A stretch of DNA of 8,780 nucleotides from a bacterium (GTDB lineage Bacteria; Babelota; Babeliae; Babelales; Babelaceae). The notes under the pieces were generated by a model. That model saw only the letters and a list, made by a program, of their open reading frames with translations, was not told where the DNA came from and did not search any database. The stretch is from the NCBI GenBank assembly GCA_021847535.1, contig JAJZMR010000097.1, positions 1 to 8,780 on the forward strand, given 5' to 3'. Of the stretch, positions 1-6,109 are shown piece after piece (the first letter of the stretch is position 1; the number at the start of each line of letters is the position of its first letter). The position numbers and the translations under genes are program-made.

Positions 1-123
1 TTTACACCTTCTAAGAGAGTATTTTTTTAATCAAAAGTCAAATCAGATCAGATCTTTCAGGCTACTGCGGAAGTCCTGTCAATAGACTATTTCAGTTGTG
101 GCAATATCAAGGCGGGCTATTTA
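1..123. other. Left-edge flank with no recognised gene
   Basis: This short stretch lies downstream of the minus-strand operon. The oxidoreductase stop codon (TAA) is followed at once by a second in-frame TAA (121-123). On the plus strand a frame is open from base 2 to a TAG near base 85, so the tail of a plus-strand gene entering from the left is possible, but I do not recognise its residues. A tandem ATCAG/ATCAGATCT motif occurs around 41-56. I see no GC-rich hairpin followed by a T run that would serve as a terminator for the operon. Confidence 0.4.
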
Positions 124-1416
124 TTAGAGGCTACTTACTTTTTGAAAGTTACACAGAGCGAAGGTTAATTTTGTACCAATAAGCTTTTGCAGCCTATGGG
201 GTATTAAAAAATTTCGAAATGGATTAAAAAAAATATCGAATTCGTCATTTTTTTCTATAAGTGATTCGATGGCATAGGTTCCTAGGGCTGCTGCCCATGG
301 TAAGCCTGCAGCGCTGCTCATATAATAGACCGGTTTATGAGGATCTTTGCCTGCAAGTGGCAGCAAATCTTTACTGATGCCTATAAGCCCGGGCCATATA
401 TATTCCCATTCAACTGATATCTGAGGAAAATAGGTGTGTAGATAGTTTGCAAGTTTTTTAAAAATTCGTTTTTGGTGATATCCATTCATAGTGCTATACG
501 TTGCCAACAGATCGCTGCCTCCCATCAGAAGTCGGTTGTCAGGCGTAAATCTGAAATATTGATAAATAAGATCGGTATCCCATGCCATACAATCGTGCTC
601 GGGAAATATTTTTTTAACCGTATCTGCTGCAAGAGGAGCAGATGACATCAAAAAAGTTTGCACCGGATAGGTATCGTTGACCAATGGGCTCAATTTTGGT
701 ACTTGATAATCAGTTGCTACAATGATATATTGTGCATCAATTCTACCATGTGCAGTTATTACGCGGTGACCTTCCAGGGCATGGGCAGGCGAATTTTCAT
801 AGACTAATACTCCCATCCCTCGGATTATCTTTTTAAGTGCTTGGCAATAATCAAAAACTTTTATAGAAAAAGTATTTCCATATGAAACTGCGGCATAGTA
901 CTTATTGCTTTGTATAACGGTTTTTATGTTATCTTGCGTGTATAGTTGACTTGAAAGGCCATTGTTTATTCGTGTCTCATGTTCATAGTATAGTTTTTTT
1001 GTTGCGGCAGCACTTGTTGCAAGAACAAGTGTTTCTTTTTCTTGAAATTCGCACATTATATTGTGTGTTGTGATCAAAGTCCGGATTCTTTCGACACCAC
1101 TTTCTATAAATTTCCAGATACGGCATGCATCAATAGGGCCATGCAGTGCAACCAAATCGCTAAAAGAAAATTCTGCATCGGGCGTTATAAAGCCAGAACT
1201 TTTACCCGAGGCGCCTGATCCGATAAATGCTTTTTCAAGTAGCGCGACTTTTAATCCTCTGGTAGCCGCCGCATGTGCTGCAGATATCCCTGCCATGCCG
1301 CCGCCGATAATAACTATATCAACATGCTGAGAGCCGGTTAGAGGAGGGCACGTTTCGTTTGTAAGGTACCAATAGGTGTGATCTATGGGTATTGAGCTGT
1401 TATTAAAGGTGAACAT
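124..1416 (-). CDS. FAD-dependent oxidoreductase, DAO superfamily, PuuB/DadA-like
   Basis: Probable cytosolic flavoenzyme oxidising an amine or amino acid C-N bond; the substrate is unknown. Seen in the 430 residues: an N-terminal lead with a Tyr-Trp-Tyr near 15-17 and PPL near 24-26, a common layout in gamma-glutamylputrescine oxidase-like proteins. A Rossmann dinucleotide-binding motif GGGMAG follows at 38-43, with the acidic residue E61 ending the second strand. IGSGASGKSSGF at 65-76 matches the conserved FAD-contact stretch of this superfamily. Near the C terminus WPGLIGISKDLLPLAG (341-356) resembles the second FAD-binding segment, and SSAAGLPWAAALG follows at 367-379. Length is normal for the family. 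It is the last gene of the operon; its start overlaps the glycosyltransferase end by 14 bases and has no clear Shine-Dalgarno, so translational coupling is likely. The family is secure; assignment to puuB or dadA is not. Confidence 0.85.
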   Translation of the reverse strand: MFTFNNSSIPIDHTYWYLTNETCPPLTGSQHVDIVIIGGGMAGISAAHAAATRGLKVALLEKAFIGSGASGKSSGFITPDAEFSFSDLVALHGPIDACRIWKFIESGVERIRTLITTHNIMCEFQEKETLVLATSAAATKKLYYEHETRINNGLSSQLYTQDNIKTVIQSNKYYAAVSYGNTFSIKVFDYCQALKKIIRGMGVLVYENSPAHALEGHRVITAHGRIDAQYIIVATDYQVPKLSPLVNDTYPVQTFLMSSAPLAADTVKKIFPEHDCMAWDTDLIYQYFRFTPDNRLLMGGSDLLATYSTMNGYHQKRIFKKLANYLHTYFPQISVEWEYIWPGLIGISKDLLPLAGKDPHKPVYYMSSAAGLPWAAALGTYAIESLIEKNDEFDIFFNPFRNFLIPHRLQKLIGTKLTFALCNFQKVSSL

Positions 1417-2476
1417 AGCGCGCTTTTTTCAAAGATAAGATCAGGAGAAGATATTTTTTTGCCATCACCGCAGAAGAAAAATTTTTGCGCGCATAATTTT
1501 TCCCTATTTGTGCGTAATGTTGTGCAGTCTGTTGGTTAAGTAGATAAAATTTAAGCGCTTGGTAGAGCGCGTGGCTATCATGCGGTTCAATAACAAGGCC
1601 ACTTATGTGATGTACGACAAAAGGGTGGTTGCGATTATATCCAGTAACAATCAGAGGTATCCCTGCATGGAGAGCTTCTGCCGCAGCGAGTCCATATCCT
1701 TCATAGGCAGAAGGCTGTATAAAACAGTCAAAAAATGAATAATAGTCCCGTCCTGGTTGGTTGATGACAAATGTTACCGCATCATTGATCGCAAGGTTTT
1801 TTACGAGTGCACGCAGCTCTTGTTCAAGTGGGCCATGACCTACCAGCATGAGATGTGTTGTGGGGAATTCTTTATGCAACCGTGCAAATAAGGTGATCAA
1901 AAGATGATAATTTTTCACGGCGACAAAGCGGCCAATTGTACCTATGGTATACCGGTTCTTTTTTTTGTGGGCGGCTATGAGTGTAAATGGGCTCACGCCA
2001 TTTTCAATCACCACGATTTTTTTATCACCCAACAATGAATTATATGATTGTTTAACCAATGGCGATACTGCTATATATCGTTGTGGACCAAAGGGTGAAA
2101 GATTATCGATAAGATAATCAACGGTATTACGGATAAATCCACTATGCTGCGCAACCGTATGGAGTGAGCACACAACAGGAATAGATAGAAAATAGCCAGC
2201 AATACGGGCGATGATATTTGCAGACCATAACGAACTATGAATTTGAGTTGGACGTAATTGTGCAATCTTTACTGGTGCGATGATATAGGATACGAGATAA
2301 GTTTTAATGCCAAGGGCTTCTAGCTCTTGTCGTAATGGGCCGTCTTTAAAAAAAACAACAGATTGATGATATTTTTTTTGTGTAAGTTCTCGTGCAAGGG
2401 TGATCAGCACCATTTCGGCACCGCCGCGCTGCAGACCAGTAATTACATGAACAAGATGATTATTTTTTTTCATCAT
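1403..2476 (-). CDS. Glycosyltransferase, GT4-like (GT-B fold)
   Basis: Transfers a sugar from an activated donor to an unknown acceptor, probably at the inner membrane face or in the cytosol. The 357 residues show both GT-B halves. The N-terminal acceptor domain has GLQRGGAEMV at 14-23, the usual first loop of GT4 enzymes. Between the halves is IENGV (157-161). The donor domain has IGRFVAVKNY (181-190), LMLVGHGP (209-216) and the EX7E motif in AYEGYGLAAAEA, with E259 and E267. These features fit a retaining GT4 enzyme. There is no signal peptide or membrane segment. The start is one of two adjacent ATG codons, and it overlaps the ligase stop by 17 bases. The second codon pair begins an A8 run (plus-strand T run 2463-2470). 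Donor and acceptor cannot be deduced; the neighbouring ligase and oxidoreductase suggest a modified glycan or glycolipid, which is inference. Confidence 0.88.
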   Translation of the reverse strand: MMKKNNHLVHVITGLQRGGAEMVLITLARELTQKKYHQSVVFFKDGPLRQELEALGIKTYLVSYIIAPVKIAQLRPTQIHSSLWSANIIARIAGYFLSIPVVCSLHTVAQHSGFIRNTVDYLIDNLSPFGPQRYIAVSPLVKQSYNSLLGDKKIVVIENGVSPFTLIAAHKKKNRYTIGTIGRFVAVKNYHLLITLFARLHKEFPTTHLMLVGHGPLEQELRALVKNLAINDAVTFVINQPGRDYYSFFDCFIQPSAYEGYGLAAAEALHAGIPLIVTGYNRNHPFVVHHISGLVIEPHDSHALYQALKFYLLNQQTAQHYAQIGKNYARKNFSSAVMAKKYLLLILSLKKARYVHL

Positions 2477-4001
2477 ACAGTATACGTAGCTCCTTTTTAT
2501 TTATTTTTCCGGTACTGGTCATGGGCAATTCTTTCAGTACAATAAATTCACGGGGAATTTTATAGCCTGCAAGATGCGTTTGGCAGAGATGATTGAGCTC
2601 GTTAACCAAGCTCTTGCTGTCCTGAAAATCTCGAGCGGCGATATAGGCGATTGGAATTTCATCATGCTGTCCTGTCGGCACGCCGATTACACCAGCAGCA
2701 ACCACGACTGGGTGGAGCATGAGGCAATTTTCAACCTCTTGCGGATAAATTTTTATGCCCTTGTGAATGATGAGATCCTTTTCTCTGCCACAGATAACGA
2801 GTTTACCCTCATGATTAAAACGCGCAAGGTCGCCGGTGTTAAGCCAGCCATCAGAAAGCACATGCGCAGTTGCTTGAGGAGCTTGATAATAGCCGAGCAT
2901 CACATTGCCTCCTTGAATAAAGAGCGTGCCGGTCGCTTCACCAGCGACGATATTGCCTGCTTGATCGCGTAGTTGGCAAGTTATTCCCACAAATGGTTTG
3001 CCAACGGTATTTGTTTGGCTGCGGGTGTCATCAAGATCTACACTGATAAAGGGTGATGTTTCACTCAGTCCATATCCATTGCATATTTTTCTGCCAAAGA
3101 TAAGTTCAAAAAGTTTACGAATTTTGTCTGGTAACGCGTCGCCGCCACTCACAAAAAAACGGACATAAGGAAATGAAATTTTTTTCATAAGACAGAATAA
3201 CCCAAAAAGTTGTGGGATCCCAACCACAACAGTTGGCTTGTGGGCAAGGCCGGCAATAAGAGCCTTTCTGTCGATTCTTGGTACAACGATAACCGCAGCC
3301 CCTAAAAGACAGGGACTCCAGATGCAACCATTTTGCATAAAGCTGTGAAACAGGGGCAGACTACATAAAATGCGATCATGTGGCTCAGAAGAAAACTGCA
3401 CAATACCCTGAATACTGTTGTACAAGCAGTTATATGAACTGAGCATGACGCCTTTGGGCAGTCCGGTTGTTCCTGAGGTGTATAATAATACGGATAATGC
3501 CTGAACTGGGCGGAATTTTGCTTGATATGCACGAGGTTCTACAAAGCGTAAATTCTGAAGATCTTGATGGGTAACAACCAATTTTATTGCTGGGTAAAAT
3601 TGCCAAACACGGGTGGCTAATTGTTCTGATACGATTAAAACATCCGGTTGGGCATCCTTGATAACATGTTCAAGTTCTTTTTCATGCAGAAAGGTATTAA
3701 CGGGTATTACAATAGCGCCAAGTTGCCATGCGCCCCAATATGCGCGATAAAAATCGGATGAATTTTCGTAAAAAATCATAACCTTATCGTCGGGGGCTAC
3801 CTGTGCATCGTGCAAATAAAAACTGATAGCACTTGCTTGATAGTAAAGTTGCTTAAAGCTTAATTGCTCATCTTGATAAATGATCGCTATCCGGTCTGGC
3901 CATTTATCGGCCGCGCGTTGAAGCATCTGCCCGGCATAGAGGGGTTTTTCGTCATTGAGCAATTCATTGCACAACTGATTAAAGCGGGTTAATTCTTCCA
4001 T
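2460..4001 (-). CDS. AMP-forming acyl-CoA synthetase / acid-thiol ligase (ANL superfamily)
   Basis: Activates a carboxylic acid with ATP to an acyl-adenylate and then, in most relatives, forms a thioester with CoA. The 513 residues carry the full motif set in order: the phosphate-binding loop YTSGTTGLPKG (174-184), PLFHSF (216-221), SGGDALP (285-291), GYGLSETSP (309-317), the ATP-ribose aspartate region GWLNTGDLARF (385-395) and the hinge and A8 region GREKDLIIHKG (405-415) followed by IYPQEVE. The catalytic lysine is K499 in STGKINK. No essential residue seems lost, so it should be active. Length matches stand-alone medium- or long-chain acyl-CoA synthetases. A carrier-protein ligase (fatty acyl-AMP type) is the main alternative; I see no fused carrier domain. 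It is the second gene of the ferredoxin operon and overlaps the glycosyltransferase by 17 bases. The acid substrate cannot be read from sequence. Confidence 0.9.
   Translation of the reverse strand: MEELTRFNQLCNELLNDEKPLYAGQMLQRAADKWPDRIAIIYQDEQLSFKQLYYQASAISFYLHDAQVAPDDKVMIFYENSSDFYRAYWGAWQLGAIVIPVNTFLHEKELEHVIKDAQPDVLIVSEQLATRVWQFYPAIKLVVTHQDLQNLRFVEPRAYQAKFRPVQALSVLLYTSGTTGLPKGVMLSSYNCLYNSIQGIVQFSSEPHDRILCSLPLFHSFMQNGCIWSPCLLGAAVIVVPRIDRKALIAGLAHKPTVVVGIPQLFGLFCLMKKISFPYVRFFVSGGDALPDKIRKLFELIFGRKICNGYGLSETSPFISVDLDDTRSQTNTVGKPFVGITCQLRDQAGNIVAGEATGTLFIQGGNVMLGYYQAPQATAHVLSDGWLNTGDLARFNHEGKLVICGREKDLIIHKGIKIYPQEVENCLMLHPVVVAAGVIGVPTGQHDEIPIAYIAARDFQDSKSLVNELNHLCQTHLAGYKIPREFIVLKELPMTSTGKINKKELRILYDEKK
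2490..2495 (-). promoter_or_regulatory. Shine-Dalgarno-like AAGGAG before the glycosyltransferase
   Basis: AAGGAG on the minus strand ends 13 bases before the first of two ATG codons. This is longer than the usual 5-9 bases. It lies inside the end of the ligase gene, and no alternative start codon in frame lies nearer. Confidence 0.45.
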
Positions 4002-4014
4002 TACTCTTGCTATA

Positions 4015-4020
4015 CTCCCT
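4015..4020 (-). promoter_or_regulatory. Shine-Dalgarno-like AGGGAG before the ligase
   Basis: AGGGAG lies in the 31-base gap after the ferredoxin stop and ends 13 bases before the ligase ATG, the same long spacing as seen before the glycosyltransferase. A weak AAGAG lies only 2 bases from the ATG. Confidence 0.4.
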
Positions 4021-4032
4021 TTTGGTCATGAG

Positions 4033-4218
4033 TTAATCCTGCTTTTCGATAACTTGTACAGGACACTGGGCTATTGCCCGATTTATCGTATCAGTGCATT
4101 GTTCAATAGGGGCATCCTTTTTCACTCGACAGACATCTGTTATTTCAAAAATTTCTGGTGCAATAAATTCACAGGTTCCGCAGGTAATGCATCCCGGATT
4201 AATGATAACTTTTTTCAT
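4033..4218 (-). CDS. Single-cluster [4Fe-4S] ferredoxin
   Basis: Small electron carrier of 61 residues, cytosolic. Cluster ligands are C10, C13 and C16 in GCITCGTCE, with the distant C52 followed by Pro (CPV), the pattern of the monocluster ferredoxins of the Desulfovibrio/Thermotoga type. There is no second CxxCxxC set. Two further cysteines, C30 and C41, could form a disulfide, as the two non-ligand cysteines do in some relatives; that is inference. A longer version starting at 4248 is possible, but its start codon overlaps the TATAAT box at 4247-4252, so the ATG at 4218 is preferred; it begins MKKVIINPG, a typical first strand. There is no clear Shine-Dalgarno. It is first in the operon and may supply electrons to a pathway step. 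The flavoenzyme downstream belongs to a family that normally uses oxygen or a quinone, so partnership is not certain. Confidence 0.88.
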   Translation of the reverse strand: MKKVIINPGCITCGTCEFIAPEIFEITDVCRVKKDAPIEQCTDTINRAIAQCPVQVIEKQD

Positions 4219-4246
4219 AAAACAATTATTTTTATAGATAGATAAC

Positions 4247-4252
4247 ATTATA
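4247..4252 (-). promoter_or_regulatory. -10 box TATAAT for the ferredoxin operon
   Basis: A perfect consensus TATAAT on the minus strand would place transcription start near 4240, giving a leader of about 21 bases before the ferredoxin ATG at 4218. At 17-bp spacing the -35 position reads GAGTAT (4275-4270), a poor match, so an activator or an upstream element may be needed. The box lies just outside the large inverted repeat, which would occupy the -35 and upstream region. Confidence 0.5.
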
Positions 4253-4253
4253 A

Positions 4254-4300
4254 AACTCTATAAAATATGATACTCTATAACGAGTATATTTTATAGAGTT
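4254..4300. repeat. Perfect 15-bp inverted repeat with nested stem, divergent operator candidate
   Basis: The left arm 4254-4268 (AACTCTATAAAATAT) and right arm 4286-4300 (ATATTTTATAGAGTT) are exact reverse complements separated by 17 bases. Inside is a second inverted repeat, ATACTC (4270-4275) with GAGTAT (4282-4287), around the loop TATAAC. The 9-mer ACTCTATAA occurs at 4255-4263, again at 4272-4280 in direct orientation, and inverted at 4291-4299. The element lies between the divergent ferredoxin and tmk genes and ends 11 bases before the tmk ATG. A TATATT at 4285-4290 could be a plus-strand -10 box for tmk, with no good -35. A terminator is unlikely because no gene ends here. A repressor-binding operator, or an RNA hairpin masking the tmk ribosome site, fits better. 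Confidence 0.75.
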
Positions 4301-4311
4301 GTGTGCACCGT

Positions 4312-4944
4312 ATGGAAAAAAAATCTGGTTTTCTTGTTGCCTTTGAAGGTATTGATGGGAGTGGAAAAACAACACTCAGTCGATTAGTTTATAATGCATT
4401 ACTTGAGCGCTCAATACCCACATTATTAACCAAGGAGCCGGGTGGTACACCCATTGGCCAAAAAATTCGTGCCCTTGTTCATGAGCAGGTTCTCACACCA
4501 CAAGCAGAGTGTTTACTTTTTGCTGCAGACAGAGCAGAGCATATACACCACGTGATTCGGCCTGCACTTGCTGAGGGAAAAATAGTTCTTTCAGATCGCA
4601 TGGCAGATTCTTCACGTGCCTACCAAGGCTACGGTCGTGGTATAGATCTTACCTTCATCAATACGATCACTGCATGGGTTATGCAGGGCATTAAGCCAGA
4701 TCTTATCATTTATTGTAAAATTGATGCCACTACGGCATTTAATCGCATAGCGCAACGCAAGCAAGAACTCACTATTTTTGAACGAGAAAAAAGACTTTTT
4801 TTTGAACGAGTTATACAGGGGTTTGAGCAAATTTATTCGGCAGATCGGCAGGATCTGATGATTCTGGATGCTCATCTGCCCAGTGAAACATTATGTACAC
4901 AGGCTCTTCAAGAGTTGCATAAGCGATTAGAAAATAGTCTATGA
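4312..4944 (+). CDS. tmk: Thymidylate (dTMP) kinase
   Basis: Phosphorylates dTMP to dTDP with ATP, an essential step in dTTP supply. In the 210 residues from the ATG at 4312 I see the P-loop GIDGSGKTT (13-21), the dTMP-binding EPGG (42-45), LLFAADRAEH (68-77), and the DR motif followed by DSSRAYQGYGRG (99-110). Length is typical. An in-frame GTG at 4303 would add three residues; the ATG leaves a more usual N terminus. Two oddities: the canonical DRY/DRF reads DRM (95-97), and the LID stretch that is usually GELDRIE reads QELTIFE, losing the Asp-Arg pair, although R149 and K150 lie just before it. It is the first gene of a four-gene plus-strand operon, starts just after the large palindrome, and overlaps holB by ATGA. 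Confidence 0.93.
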   Translation: MEKKSGFLVAFEGIDGSGKTTLSRLVYNALLERSIPTLLTKEPGGTPIGQKIRALVHEQVLTPQAECLLFAADRAEHIHHVIRPALAEGKIVLSDRMADSSRAYQGYGRGIDLTFINTITAWVMQGIKPDLIIYCKIDATTAFNRIAQRKQELTIFEREKRLFFERVIQGFEQIYSADRQDLMILDAHLPSETLCTQALQELHKRLENSL

Positions 4945-5648
4945 AACATATATCTTCTACACAGTTGTGGATTGGCTCTTTGGATCAGGTTAAGAAAGAG
5001 GTGCATCACATTGCGCAGCGCGATTATTGTCCTGAAAAGGGCTGTTCGCATTGTGTGATATGTACACAAATCTTTGAGGGTAAGCATGCTGCTCAATTAT
5101 GGCTTGCTACAGATAAACCACACTATGTGCGCACAGATTTTGATACTGTTTTTTCCAAAATCGCCTTTTCTTGCTCTGATCAGCAGCCATTTATGTGCAT
5201 TATTACTCAAGCAGAAAAATTGTCTATTGCTTGTGCCAATACTCTTTTAAAAGTTATGGAAGAGCCTCCACGTGGTTGGCACTGGATCTTGGCTACGCAG
5301 CGGCCACATGAGGTTGTTGCTACGCTTGTATCCCGTTGTTTAGTTAAAAAATTTGAAGCGGATACGCCATTATATAAGAGCGATCTATACCAGAGCTTAA
5401 CAACTAAATTTAATGGAGATATACTCTTTTTTAACCAGGCGCTTGATGGGGCAAAACTTTCTGAGTATGACTCACGTCTTTTATGTGATGCCGTTATAGC
5501 TTACTGGACAAAAAAGGCGTACACTAGTCCGGCGACGATGCCCTTGATTGATGAGCTGCAAGGTTTTTTGAGCTATCCTGCAATGGCCGGTAGCAGCAAA
5601 TTCTTTTGGCGCACTGTTTATTTAACCATGCTGTCTTTCGATTTATAA
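4941..5648 (+). CDS. holB: DNA polymerase III clamp-loader subunit delta prime
   Basis: Non-ATPase subunit of the clamp loader that opens the sliding clamp on DNA. The 235 residues show the zinc site C30, C35, C38 and C41 (Cx4CxxCxxC) and the diagnostic NTLLKVMEEPP (100-110). The SRC triplet (131-133) supplies the arginine that in other clamp loaders acts in the neighbouring ATP site. Where an ATPase would have a Walker A loop, this protein has IGSLDQVKKE (11-20), with no GKT/S, as expected for delta prime rather than gamma/tau (dnaX). It is short: E. coli delta prime has 334 residues, so the C-terminal collar domain is reduced. The start is set by the ATGA overlap with tmk, a common arrangement for this pair; no strong Shine-Dalgarno is seen, so coupling is likely. 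Confidence 0.88.
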   Translation: MKHISSTQLWIGSLDQVKKEVHHIAQRDYCPEKGCSHCVICTQIFEGKHAAQLWLATDKPHYVRTDFDTVFSKIAFSCSDQQPFMCIITQAEKLSIACANTLLKVMEEPPRGWHWILATQRPHEVVATLVSRCLVKKFEADTPLYKSDLYQSLTTKFNGDILFFNQALDGAKLSEYDSRLLCDAVIAYWTKKAYTSPATMPLIDELQGFLSYPAMAGSSKFFWRTVYLTMLSFDL

Positions 5649-5651
5649 GGG
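5647..5651 (+). promoter_or_regulatory. Shine-Dalgarno AAGGG choosing the DUF721 gene start
   Basis: AAGGG overlaps the holB stop codon and ends 8 bases before the ATG at 5660. The earlier ATG at 5654 lies only 2 bases away, and one at 5606 lies deep inside holB, so 5660 is the best start. Confidence 0.5.
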
Positions 5652-5659
5652 TGATGCTT

Positions 5660-6106
5660 ATGAAACCACTTGCCTCATTAGTCGATCTGCTTTTGATGCG
5701 TGCGCAATCTGATTGGCAGGTCAAATTACGGTCAGAATGGCCGACAATCATGGGTGACTTAACTAAGCGGACGCGTCTTGAGCGAATACATGATTCAACC
5801 GTTGTTCTTGGGGTTTATGATAGCCATTGGATTCATGAATTACATGCTATGTCTTGGATGATTGTGCAACGTATTAATCAAGCTTTAAGCAGCACGTTCC
5901 CGGCAGGGTTTAAAATTACGGCGATTCATTGCATCTGGGTATACCAACAAAAAAAAGACAAAAAAAAGGTATTGATCGAGCAAAAAGTGCACGCTGCTTC
6001 TGCGATTAAGCCTCCGCTACATGCACTCCAGAGTATACAAAAAATAGGATCTGCAGATTTGCAGCAGGCGCTCCTGGCCTATTACATGCGATGCAATCGG
6101 GGATAG
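5660..6106 (+). CDS. DUF721 family protein, DciA-like
   Basis: DciA is the ancestral bacterial loader or partner of the replicative helicase DnaB; DUF721 is its domain. The 148 residues contain the family core: SEWPTIMGDLTKRTRLERI (25-43) followed by STVVLGVYDSHWIHEL (46-61), with W27, G32 and W57 at the usual places, and a helix through RINQAL (71-76). The early basic or helical lead (residues 1-24) is also typical. After it comes a lysine-rich linker, QQKKDKKK (96-103), encoded across two A8 runs, then a short tail I do not recognise. It sits between holB and murG in a tight operon, which supports a replication role. DUF721 assignment is strong; the DciA function is inferred from family and context, and direct DnaB loading is not shown by sequence. 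Confidence 0.82.
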   Translation: MKPLASLVDLLLMRAQSDWQVKLRSEWPTIMGDLTKRTRLERIHDSTVVLGVYDSHWIHELHAMSWMIVQRINQALSSTFPAGFKITAIHCIWVYQQKKDKKKVLIEQKVHAASAIKPPLHALQSIQKIGSADLQQALLAYYMRCNRG

Positions 6107-6109
6107 CTG

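Noticed and set aside
41..56. ATCAG tandem and AGATCT palindrome as a hairpin or terminator
   Set aside because: The stem would be only 5 bp with almost no loop and has no T run directly after it.
1061..1330. 89-residue plus-strand open frame inside the oxidoreductase
   Set aside because: It is opposite the FAD-binding domain; the Ala/Pro-rich residues are the shadow of Gly/Ala-rich Rossmann codons.
2574..2972. 132-residue open frame on the plus strand
   Set aside because: It lies entirely inside the ligase gene on the other strand, which has unbroken family motifs; its residues resemble no family I know and it lacks its own ribosome site.
4219..4248. Ten-residue N-terminal extension of the ferredoxin
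   Set aside because: The ATG at 4248 overlaps the TATAAT box, and the extension is not part of the usual ferredoxin fold, which starts at MKKVIINPG.
4254..4300. Palindrome read as a rho-independent terminator
   Set aside because: It lies between two divergent gene starts, the stem is AT-rich and no gene ends nearby.
5606..5659. Earlier starts for the DUF721 gene at 5606 and 5654
   Set aside because: The first lies well inside holB and adds residues unlike the family; the second is too close to the ribosome site.
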